This document shows positions 28,946 through 38,682 of a stretch of 64,000 nt of DNA, one piece after another; positions within the stretch are counted from its first letter, which is position 1; each line of letters begins with the position of its first letter. The stretch comes from Sitta carolinensis (taxonomy: Eukaryota; Chordata; Aves; Passeriformes; Sittidae), in assembly GCA_032173965.1 (NCBI GenBank), contig CM063294.1, positions 7,982,452 to 8,046,451 of the forward strand, written 5' to 3'. The notes below the pieces were generated by a model. The model made no database searches, was not told the DNA's origin, and saw only the letters and a program-made list of their open reading frames with translations. A program made the position numbers and the translations under genes.

Positions 28946-29059
28946 AATGAGAAGTGTCACCTCCTGATCGAGCACGAGACCCAGAAGCTGAAGTCCCTGG
29001 ACGAGAACCACAACCAGCACATGAAGGAGTGGCGGGACAAGCTGAGACCACGGAAGAAG
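28946..29059 (+). CDS. STK10: STK10 coiled-coil exon
   Basis: This 114-bp exon encodes [20 protein letters not shown], then [18 protein letters not shown]. The basic end [12 protein letters not shown] is identical to human. Acceptor gttttcag, donor gtgggg, both ends phase 0. Confidence 0.95.
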
Positions 29060-29176
29060 GTGGGGCCTCCTGGGTGTGAGCAGGGTGTCCTGGCTGGCTG
29101 GCTGGCTGCAGGGGACAGTGCCCATAGCTCCAGAACCATCTCAAACACAGCTCTTGTGTTGTTCTCTCTGCTCAAG

Positions 29177-29317
29177 GCCCTGGAGGATGAGCTGAACCAG
29201 AAGAAGCGTGAGCAGGAGATGTTCTTCAAGCTGAGCGAGGAGGGCGATGGACAGGTGCCAGTGTCCCCGACCAAACACGCCAAGTTCGTCCCCTTCAGCT
29301 CCTCAGAGAGCTTGTAA
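29177..29317 (+). CDS. STK10: STK10 terminal coding exon with stop codon
   Basis: The coding part of the last exon is 141 bases including TAA at 29,315-29,317. It encodes [20 protein letters not shown], then [20 protein letters not shown] and SSSESL. Human ends AAKFFPYSSADAS, so the tail is recognisably homologous. The acceptor is ctgctcaag, with an A rather than C/T at -3, which is weak. The rest of the exon is 3'UTR. Confidence 0.94.
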   Translation, partial: ALEDELNQKKREQEMFFKLSEEGDGQVPVSPTKHAKFVPFSSSESL

Positions 29318-30555
29318 CACCTGGCAGGCCAGCAGCTGGTACTGGCCATGTCCTCCTGGGCTGCAGGGGGCAACCTGGACTTGGCAGACCCTGCCAGCAG
29401 CCCCTTCCTGCCTCAGCACCCTCCTGTCCCCGTGCTCTGCTGGGGATCAGTGTGGCCTCTGAAGGATGCTGACTGGAACTTGGGGTGGCTTTCCCAGGAG
29501 CTCCAGGCTGGGAATTGGGGCAGGACCCTCTCTGGATTGTACTTGCACTGTTGGCTGGATGCTTCCTGGGTGAGCCTGGTGCTCTCTGGGTTTGTCAGCT
29601 CAGACTCTGATCAGGAGAAGCAGCCCCTCAGGGCAGGGCTGCTCCTGTCCCAGTCCTTTGTAAGGCCTGGCCTGGGGCAGAGCAGCTTTGGCATTGTCTT
29701 AAACTCACCTTGGCCTTAGACTCATTCCTCTACACTGTGGCCCTTTTTTTGCCACAGAGAGACAGAGATTTGGGGTGGTTTTTTTACCTAGGGAGGACTG
29801 GGTTTTTTTCATCCCTCCTCCTCCCTACACAGACTGTGCAGAAAGGGTCTGGATGTCCTCCCAGAGATGCTTCTGCTCTTCCCCTGCTGTGAGCACTGGC
29901 ACCCCAGCCCCTCTGGCACTGAGCTGGCACTCTGGGCTGATTGCACTGCCCAGCTGGCTGCAGGCTTTGCTTCTCCAGGAAGTGGAAGTGCAGAGGGGGA
30001 GGTTGGGGACAGTGCCCAGTCCTGCGGGGACACCGTGAAGTGTCTGGCACTGCCGTGTGCCTTGTGGGGGCTGAAGGGTGCCACTGCCAGGGCTCTCATG
30101 CTCCCCCAGGTGCTGGAGGCTGGGTTTTGAGTCCTTTCTGTGTGGGGCTGTGTGGCTCAGGCAGCCTGGCCAGCGGGCCATGGCTGCAGAGCATGGTCTG
30201 GGAGAACAAAGGGGCAGTGGAACCTCAGGGGGTTGCTGCTCCCAGCATCTCCTCATCCACTGATGTCTCATCTCCTTGTGATGTGCCACAGCTTTTTGGA
30301 TGGTTCTCCTGGCTGGGAGTGGTGGGCAGAGCAGGTCCTCTGTCCTTTCTGTCCCCTCCCTGTGCACAAGGTGGGCTGGGCTGCTGGGTGGGACTGGGAG
30401 CACAGAGCTGGGGAGGGGGTCAGGGACCTCACTGGCAGCACCTTCTTCTTTACACAACCCAAAGGTGTAAGGCAGCACTTAAGTTTTTCTCTGGACAACA
30501 TTGTTTGTTTTAGACCTGTTTCTTTAGCAAGAAAAAAATCTCTGCTTTAAAAAAA

Positions 30556-30561
30556 AATAAA
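30556..30561 (+). terminator. STK10: Poly(A) signal AATAAA, proximal candidate
   Basis: A canonical hexamer within an A-rich run (aaaaaaataaattaag), 1.24 kb past the stop codon. Genuine use would need RNA evidence. Confidence 0.4.
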
Positions 30562-31625
30562 TTAAGAAAATATAAGAAAAAAAGTTGTTAATTTCAAGTC
30601 CCCTCTGTTGATTTACTGGCATTTCGGGGAAAGGTGGTGTGTGATGTGCCTCATTTCTAGGTACTGGGCTGAAGGAGGCAGCCCCCAGGTCTTTAACTCT
30701 GTCTGGGGAGTGCATTTCCTACCCTTTGAGAGCTCCTAATCCATATTTATAACCTTCCTTCAAGCTAGCCAGGCTCTGTCTCTTTGGGCCATTCCATGTT
30801 GCCTCTGATTTCACAGCAGTGATGTCTCTGTTAATAAACACAGGGAGGGCTCCTGCCCCCTCTCCAGGAGCATGGATTGTGCCTTCCAGATGTGATACCA
30901 CCAGGCTGGCACCTGATGGAAGGCTGATGGGATGTTCCTAAATGGGCCAAGGGGCTGACTGGAGACTCTCAGTCAGGTCAGGAGTGTGTTACAGCAGCCC
31001 CTAACTGTGGTTTGGTTCTGCTCCTGCTCCTGCTGGGGCCAGGCTGGAGCTGTTCTGTGGCTCAGGAATCAGGGCCTGTGCTGGAAGGGCCCTGCAGAAG
31101 CTGTCCTGCAGCACAATGTCCCCTCCCTGAGCTGAAGGGAGCCTCTGGTGCCTTCTCCCCCAGCCCAGGAGCACCATCCCTGTCTGCACATCTGCAGCCC
31201 TGAGGAAACACTGCCTGGGGGCTCGCACAGCAATGCCCCTGTGGCCAATCAGTTATCCCTTCCTCCAGTCCAGCTGATTTTCAGAGAGCATCACAGCCTT
31301 GCTAACAGAGGTAGGAATGGCTCTGTCCACTCGTTTTTGTATTTTGTGTTCGCTCCTGGGGTGTGCCAGGCTCCAGTATCCCTGGCCTAGAAGGGGGGCA
31401 CATCATCTGATCTCCATGTTTACAGCATGGTTATCATTTTCCCTCCTTGCGAAAGTGTTTTTTTTTTTGTTGTTCCCTGCTCAGAAGGAACCACAATTAA
31501 ACCCAGCTTGCTTTTCAGGAGGGGATGTGACACGATTTTTAAAAATATGTCTTTGAATAAAAAGGGTTTTTTAATATTCTGTAAAATATCTTCACTAGGA
31601 CCACCAGCCTGATGTAAAGACCTCT

Positions 31626-31631
31626 AATAAA
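31626..31631 (+). terminator. STK10: Poly(A) signal AATAAA, distal candidate
   Basis: The hexamer in ctctaataaagtaagag is followed after about 20 bases by G/T-rich sequence, the arrangement expected of a real polyadenylation site. Another AATAAA lies 70 bases upstream at 31,556. Confidence 0.55.
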
Positions 31632-32294
31632 GTAAGAGACTGAAAAACCTTGGCATGGGTCTGATTTTGTGCCTGGTTGCCAGCTGTGACTTCAGATCAG
31701 CTTTGATTCTGCTCTGGGTTTTACTGACTTAGCAAAACTTCTGGCATTTGAACTTTGCAAGGCTGAACCTCCAGTTCTTTAAAACCGAGCTGGAGCCTCT
31801 CCTGCTGCTCAGGGACAGGGACATCTTTGCCACCAAGCTGAAAATCTGGAGCTGAAGCCAAGCAGCCTTCCCTGGCTGCCTTCAGTGTGCGTTCAGACAG
31901 TGCTGGGCTGACCCTGCTTGGTGAGGAGTGAGTATTGCACCCTGAGAGCAAAGCATTTCTGCATGGATCCTTCTTTTTAATTACCTGGCTTGGCTTTAAC
32001 AGCGCTCTCAGCCTAAGGCTTCAGTTCTCTTTTTTGCTGGGAGGACCTGGGGGTGCCTCCCTGTCTCTCCCCATGCTCTCCTCTGCTCGGGAGGAGAAAA
32101 CAAATCCTCTTTTGCCCTGTGGGTGCAGGGGGAAATCTCTGCCTCTTCTGCTGGGCTGCTCAGAAAAGCTCCCCTCACAGACCCCGAATGCCTTTTGCTC
32201 CCTGCTCAGGACTTTTCCCCTGCTGCTTCCATCGATTTCTCCCAAGGACACACCACATTAAATTCGGGCAGCTTTGACACGAGCCCGTGGAGCT

Positions 32295-32317
32295 GGGGGG
32301 GGGGGGGGGGGGGGGGG
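32295..32317 (+). repeat. Uninterrupted run of 23 G
   Basis: Twenty-three consecutive G residues after gagctg, a stretch able to form a G-quadruplex. The exact length in the source genome is uncertain because homopolymers are error-prone. Confidence 0.9.
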
Positions 32318-35300
32318 TTTACCCTCAATTTTGGAAGGTTGTTCCAGAAGCTGCCAATTCAGCCTTGGATTTCCTGCAGGATGTGACCTTGCTGGCAGTG
32401 TGCAGCCCAGGTAAAAGTGCAGGATGTGAGTCCAGGTGAGGTGCTGAAGAGGAGATGGAATTGGGAGTGTGAGGTGCTGCTGGGGAGGTTTTAAATGAGC
32501 AGAGAGAAGGATGAGCAAAGCCTGAGGGTTCCTGTCTCCTTGCTCCACAAGCCAGCAAGGAATGGAGTAGCTGAGGACACGTAATTAATCATTTTGTTTA
32601 TGTACAGCAGGACTGCACTGTCTCCTGGGACACACTGGTCTCAGTGTATCCCAGGGAAGCAGGAGATCTCCTGGGAATATTTAACTTCATCTGCATGTCC
32701 TTGGCAGTGCCTGAGGGGAGCTTCAACCATGGGGATTTAACACATATTTATAAGTACTTTATATTCCAGAAATAACTGTTAACTACCATTTCGTCCAGGT
32801 GCTACGCTGAAAGCAGAGCGAAAGTAAAAAAATTCTGACTTTTTCAAACCAGAGCTGACAGCCCTGAGAAGCTCCTGGTGCTGCAGCAGCTGCAGCATTC
32901 CCTGTGGTTTAGATCCTGTCACATCTGGGCTCCAGACCCCTCCGGGCTGCCCAAGGGCTTTTGCAGTTGCTGCTGATGGCACTGTGGGGGAAGAAAAGCA
33001 GGGCAGGCAGGGGGAGTTTGGGGGCTTGTGCCTGAGTGCTTTCCTCCCACGGCTGCATCTGTGCTCCTTTGTCCCTGCAGGAGTCCTGGAGAATCATCTG
33101 CACCTCTGGAGCCAAACGCTGCCGTGTGCTGCTGCTGTTGCTGTGGTCACTGGTTCATTCTCCCAATGCCAAACTCTGCACAGCTCGAGCAATCCGAGTT
33201 TCTCTGGAGGTGCTGGCCCTGCCTTGCTGCTGTTTGTTGTTGTTGCCCCTCTCCTGGCTGGGATGGGGCTGGATTTTGGGGATGCTTTGCCCATCCTGGA
33301 CTTCTCTGGACGCGAATTCCAGCTGGGAGTTTGCTGCTGCTCCTCTCGCTCACTAGGTGGCACAGCACTGGAGCTCCTGAAGGGCTCTCTGCCTCCTTTC
33401 CCTGGATTTGCACTCTTTGTGGCACCCCTTCCACCACATCCCTGCTGCTCCTCGGGGCTTTAATACTTTTCCAGTGTTGCCCTCAGGAGTTTCCCGGGGC
33501 TCCCCCATGGCAGGGCTGAGCATCCCCTGCGTGGGTTCTGCTCCCCCTGGGCAGGATGGGTGGCACCTAAACCCTGCAATTCAGGGCTCACAGCAGTGGC
33601 AAATCATTCCTGGTGGTAGCTGAGAATTAAAGAGATGCAGCCCTGGTGAAGTGGGAAACCTCTGCTGGACAGGGCTCCAGCTGCAGGGATTTGTCCCCTG
33701 TGGGGGTAGGAGCATCATTTTTGGCTGATTTTTGTGAGGAGGCTCAGGGAAGAGGGATGCATTTGTTCTGTACACGGGGAATCAGGACATTCAGTCACCT
33801 GGCACAATCTGCCAATTCTCAAATGGCCAAGTGAGCAGCAGCAGTGGGCTCTCCGTGCCAGGGTGACTGCAGGCAGTGTCCCCTCTGCAGTCAGGGCTGA
33901 GGGTGGGCACTGCTTTCTCATTCCATCCCCTCCCTGACACCAGGCAGACCCCAGGGACTGCCCAGCTGTGCCCAAACAGCTGGAGTCCACTTAGAGCCGT
34001 GCAGAAATCCATCCAAGCTGAGGGATGGCTCCTCAGAAGTAATTTGCCATCTTGTTTTAAATTGCTCAGCTGATCCTGACAGACACAAGGGAGAGTGCAC
34101 GAGCCTGACTCTTGGGTAGGTCATGACCTCCCCTGTATAGTTATTTTATCATAGTTATTTTATTTTATTTGGCTTCATGAAGCTTCAGCCTCTGCTTAGG
34201 GCAGCAGGGCAGGAGTGTTTATCCTGAAACTCCCCTCAGCTGCAGCTGCACCCCGCAGCCTTTCTGTGGGATGTGCTGCTGCCACATCTCTGCTGGCCTG
34301 CAGCAGCATTCCCGAGGTGTGGGCTGAACACAGGGCTCCCAGGTCATTCCCAAACCCCTGTTTGGGCTCCCTCACAAATCCTTGACAGATTCCTTGATAA
34401 ATGACCGAGGCACAGCAGAGCCCCAGGCAGGCTCTGCCTCTCCACAGTCGCTTCCCAGCGTTTCTCCCCCCAGGGAGGTGATCTGGTCAGCATGCAGAGC
34501 CACCCTCCTCTCCTCTCCACAGCCCTCATTAGACTTGTTAATTAAACCCAGGAGCCATTTTGCAGCCTGAGCTGGGATTCTCTCCAAGCCCTGCTGCTTC
34601 CTGGGTGCTCATTAGCTGCGAGGCTGCAGCCAGTGCCTGGTGCTGCCAGGACCAGGAGTGATGGGATCCCTCCAGCAGGTCAGGGGGGAGGACAGTGCTG
34701 ATGCTTAGGTGCTTCTCTTCCTTAATTCTTCTTTTCAGCATGTGAAGACCAGAATTTCTTTCATTCCTCTCTTAATCAGCTTTCTCTGCTGCTCCACATC
34801 TCAGTGTACACTCCCTCTCTTACCAGCTGCTTTGGATGTTTTCCTCACCATGCTCTGGAGGACCTGTGCATCTCTCAGGGCTTTTAAACCAGTAAAACTC
34901 CCTCTGCTCCAGCCTGGACACTCCACACAACATCCCCAGCTGCAGTTTCAGATGTTGGTGTTATCCCAGGCTCCTCATGAGCACTTCCAGGCCCAGCTCC
35001 AGCATCCCACACGAATGTCTCAATGACACAAGGAAGGGAGGATCCCACAGCTCATCTCCACGTCCTCCTGCCTGCAAAACACATCTGACTGAGGAGTGCT
35101 AACGAGGGGCAGGAGTGGGGAGGACCTGCAGCTTGGTCCAACCCAGCACTGTGTCTGCACCCCAGCAGCCACCAGAGAGGTCACCAGGGGCCTGATGTCC
35201 CCTTCAGACAGCCCAGCAACCCTTCTGCAGCCACCTGTGCAGGGCCACTGTGCTCTGGGACTTGGCTGAGGAGGAGGAGGATGAAGACAAGCCCTTGGGG

Positions 35301-35698
35301 AGGGGCAGTAAAGCACTGGCAAGCTGCCTGCACCTCCATTAATTCTCTGGGGTGGCTGTAGCAAAGTTAATAGTATTAAAAAGAGCCACATTTAAGGAGC
35401 CGCTAAGGAGTGAGATGAGTTGTTTATGATTAAATTAAATTCATATGAAAACTAATGACCTGCCAGTGTAAGCCTTGAGTAACTTTATAATGTAATTAAA
35501 AGCCCAACGGGGGAGAGAGCTGTGGTTCTGGCACGTGGTGAGGAGCTGCTGGGAAGGCAGAGGCCGCGGGTAAATGCTGATGCTGAGAAGGGCCCGGGCA
35601 CTGCCCTGGCTCCTCTGTTGGCACAAGGGCACAGCTGGGCACAGAGCAGGGCTGCCAGCAGGAGAGCTGGGTGCAGGGGGTCAGCTCCTGGCTCACAG

Positions 35699-35945
35699 GG
35701 ATGGAATCATGCACTGGCTCGGGTCGGAAGGGACCTTAAAGATCATCCCATTCCATGGGCGGGGAGACCTGTCACTATCCCAGATTGCTCCAAGCCCTGT
35801 CCAGCCTGACCTTGGACACCTCCAGGGATGGAGCTTCCCTGCACAAGCTGTGCCGTGCCCTCACGGTAAATTCCTTCCTGATGTCTAATCTCAACCTGCT
35901 CCCAGTTTGGAGCCATTCCTCCTCGCCCTGTCACCAATCTCTCCA
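35699..35945 (-). mobile_element. CR1 LINE 3' end, antisense
   Basis: It starts gggatggaatcatgcactgg and continues gtcggaagggaccttaaag, then tccaagccctgtccagcctg, gaccttggacacctccaggg and ctaatctcaacctgctccca. This is the reverse complement of the avian CR1 3' terminus. It is typical 5'-truncated CR1 with the 3' end on the left. Confidence 0.85.
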
Positions 35946-36100
35946 CGCTCCTACGCTGCTCATCCCGGGCAAGGCGGCTCTGCTGACCTGACAGGACAGC
36001 CTGTCCCCTGCTCGCTTCCTGCCCCCTTTAGGGATGCGGCTGCCGGCGGACCCACGGGAACACGAGCGGGGCGCAGAACCACCGCGGGGCGATGCAGCGC

Positions 36101-36464
36101 ACGCACAGGTAAGGGGGGCACAGCGGGACCCTTCCCGCACAGGTAAGGGCGGGGGGCGCACCGGGACCCTTCCCGCACAGGTAACGGGGAGCACACCGGG
36201 ACCCTTCCCGCTCAGGTAACGGGGGGCACAGCGGGACCCTTCCCGCACAGGTAACGGGGAGCACACCGGGACCCTTCCCGCTCAGGTAACGGGGAGCACA
36301 GCGGGACCCTTTCCGCACAGGTAAGTGTGGGGGGCACAGCGGGACCCTTCCCGCACAGGTAAGTGCGGGGGGCACAGCGGGACCCTTCCCGCACAGGTAA
36401 GGGAGGCACAGCGGGACCCTGCCCGCACAGGTACCGGGGAGCACACCGGGACCCTTCCCGGAGG
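36101..36464. repeat. Minisatellite of splice-donor-like units before SH3PXD2B
   Basis: Ten units of 31-38 bp each contain c(g/t)cacag-gtaa or ctcag-gtaa, then a G-rich stretch, then gcaca(g/c)cgggaccctt. The junction CAG|GTAAGT, the consensus 5' splice site, appears perfectly twice (units at 36,318 and 36,358) and near-perfectly in the others. The array ends about 250 bases before the SH3PXD2B start codon. Frames through it on both strands are repeat artefacts. Confidence 0.92.
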
Positions 36465-37110
36465 GAGCGGCGGGTACACTCCACTCCCGCAGCGCCCAGC
36501 CCGGGCGCGGAGCGGGCGCACCGGGGGATGCTCGCCCGGCCGGCCCTTTAAGCGGGCGGCGGTGGGGCCGCCCCGCCGGCCGGGATAGGCCGGGCCGGGC
36601 CGGAGCCGCCTCCCGCCCCCGGAGCGGGCGGCGCGGGGAGGCTCGGCCGCGCCGCAGCCTCCGGTCCGGGCGGCGAGCGCCAGAGCGTCCCCGCTCCCCG
36701 AGGGGCACGGCAGCGGCGATGCCCAGGCGGAGCATCGCCGAGGTGAAGGTGCTGGACGTGCAGAAGCGGCGCATCCCCAACAAGCACTATGTGAGTGCCC
36801 GAGCCCGGCCCTGGGCGAACAAAGGCCGGGCGCTGCCGGCCCCGCTCCCGCGCGGAGCTCCGGGAAGGGAGGACGGAGGAGGAGGAGGAGGAGGGCGGCA
36901 GCGCTGCCGGGGGTGCCCCTCCCGGGGGTCCCGAGGGGGTCCCGCGGTGCCCCCTGCCAGCGGGGGGATGCTCCGCCGCTGCCCCCGGCCCCGCGGGGGA
37001 TGCCCGGGGGGATGCGGGCGGGGGCTGCGCGCACCGGGCAGCGGCCACGGGCACCGCGCTGAAGCGTCCCCGCTCCTGCGGCGTGGCACCGGGGCCTGGG
37101 ACCTGTTGGT
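36465..37110 (+). promoter_or_regulatory. SH3PXD2B: SH3PXD2B CpG-island promoter and 5'UTR
   Basis: The sequence becomes extremely GC- and CpG-rich from about 36,470 (cgcggggaggctcggccgcg, ggggccgccccgccggc) and stays so past the first coding exon. There is no TATA box. GC-box-like motifs occur at about 36,550-36,580. This is the usual architecture of a vertebrate CpG-island promoter. The transcription start cannot be fixed from sequence. Confidence 0.8.
36719..36790 (+). CDS. SH3PXD2B: SH3PXD2B first coding exon
   Basis: The ATG at 36,719 has a purine at -3 (gcgATGc). The 72-bp exon encodes [20 protein letters not shown] followed by NKHY, matching human TKS4 [20 protein letters not shown] with one Pro fewer. 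It ends before the donor gtgagt in phase 0. This is the first strand of the PX domain. TKS4 is a Src-substrate scaffold with one PX and four SH3 domains that organises podosomes and invadopodia. The related TKS5 starts with a different sequence, so SH3PXD2B is preferred. Confidence 0.95.
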
Positions 37111-38403
37111 CGCAGAGTCCCGGGGCAAAGGGACCACCCGGCTCCTGCCTTCTGCTCCTTGGATAGTGCTCAGTGCTCAGGAAGGAGCCCTCGTGTCCTC
37201 CCCTGCATCCTGCCCAGCCTTCCTGCGTGCTCCGGGGCATCTTCCAAGCTGTTGTGGGTTTGTCTGGTTTTGAAGGTGGTTTTTTTTTCTCCTTTTTTCT
37301 TTTTTATTATTTAAACTTTGGTGTGTTTCCAGGCACCCGTGGAGAGCCTGTGGGTGAATCCTGGCACCACCCGTAAAACAAAGACCCAAATGTTCTTCCC
37401 TCCCGTTTTGCCGTCGACAGGGTGACCCAGTGACACACTGTTCGTGGCACGTTTGGGTTGTGCAGATGTGGTGTTTGCTCTGGATGGAGCCAGTTGTCAG
37501 AATCGCCAGGCTTTCAGAGCTTTTGGGAAATCAAGGGCTTCTCCAGGTCCCTCGGGCTGGTTTGTGGCACTGAGCAACAATTGGAGGAAAGCTGAGGGCA
37601 GCCAGCTCCAGGAGGGGAGGGCACAGGGGTCTCTCTTTGCATCAGGGATGCGGCGCGGCCGCTGCCACCCACCCCCTTATCATCACCCCTTCTTCCTGCT
37701 GCCCTGCCTGGAGCTTTATCAGCCCTGTCCGAGCCTGGCGCCGGCTCCAGATGTGCCCTTTCCCTGCCGTGCCCATCGCAGCCTTGCTCCCCGCGGCTGT
37801 GCCGTGCCCCGCTCCGGAGCAGCGCGTACGTGCGGAGCGATGTGCTCTGCTGTTTGTCTTGGCCGATCCGGGGCCAGGGCCCGTAAGGAGGTCGGGCTGG
37901 GCTCTGGGATGGCCCGTGGGAGCTGCTCTGCTCTCCGCAGCCCCGCCGGAGCCGTGTCCCCCCGGCCGGGATGCGCACCCCCGGAGCCGCGGGGAGCGCC
38001 GGCCCCGCTCGCCCTCCGCCCGTCGCGCAGAGTCGGGTGGAGTTGGGCACAGCACAGGATAATCCCTGGGAGGCTGCAAAACTGGGACAGCGATGTTTTC
38101 GGAGAGCTGGGTGGCGGGGCACAGGGTGTGGAGAGCGGAGCGGGAGAGGCGGCTCTCGGCCGGTGACAGCTGTGCAGCCCGGCCGCTCAGCCTCCTCGGC
38201 GGATCCCTTTGCCTCCAGCCTTTCCCTGGACTCGTCTTGGACCGAAATCCAGCAGCGGGAGCCAGCGTGGCTCGCAGAGGGCTGAGCCCAGGGAGGGGCC
38301 GGCAGCTTGCAGGCAGCTGGAGTGAATGGGAGCGCTCGCCTCGCTGGAGGAATCAATAGAACCCGGCAGATTCACAAAGCCACTTAATTATATGAAACCA
38401 AAC

Positions 38404-38437
<34 letters not shown>

Positions 38438-38610
38438 CCTTCCTCCTCCTGCAAAGAGAGGGGAGAGGCAGCAAATCATGGCTGAATCATTTGTAGACAG
38501 TGGCTGCTGGCACAGCACAAATCTGAGTCTACTACGAAGTGTCCGTGTAAAACCTTTGCCCTCTGCCGTCACACAGATGTGCTCTGCTCCATCCCTGAGG
38601 CAGAACTCCT

Positions 38611-38682
38611 GCCCCTGGGGAGGATCCCCTGTCCCTGGGGAGGCTGGAGGACCTCCTGACCCTGGGGAGGCTGGAGGACCAC
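38611..38682. repeat. Short tandem repeat, about 30 bp unit
   Basis: The core cctggggaggctggaggacc and variants occur about 2.5 times in tandem (cctgtccctgggg, cctgaccctgggg). This is a small local duplication. Confidence 0.75.

Larger units (their letters stand above)
29318..31650 (+). other. STK10: STK10 3'UTR (probable extent)
   Basis: There is no convincing coding sequence after the stop codon. The stretch holds AATAAA hexamers at 30,556, 30,833, 31,556 and 31,626. The right end is inferred from the last hexamer, which is followed by a G/T-rich downstream element (gggtctgattttgtgcctgg). Shorter mRNAs ending after about 30,580 or 30,860 are equally possible. Confidence 0.6.
31651..36100. 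other. Intergenic region between STK10 and SH3PXD2B
   Basis: No gene was recognised on either strand. I looked for UBTD2-like sequence, which lies between these genes in human, and saw none. The region contains a G23 run (32,295-32,317), an antisense CR1 copy (about 35,699-35,945) and AT-rich stretches near 34,130 and 35,340-35,500. Confidence 0.75.

Noticed and set aside
31651..36100. UBTD2 or EFCAB9 expected between the two genes from human synteny.
   Set aside because: No segment resembles either protein in the available frames. Short diverged exons could still be missed, so this is an absence of evidence.
36028..37240. Minus-strand frames of 230-251 codons opposite SH3PXD2B exon 1.
   Set aside because: They combine the splice-donor-like minisatellite with a stop-poor CpG island. 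There is no homology and they overlap a well-supported promoter.
37444..38356. Frames of 240 and 280 codons downstream of SH3PXD2B exon 1.
   Set aside because: GC-rich, stop-poor intron sequence with no recognisable protein, no supporting splice sites and no initiation context of note.
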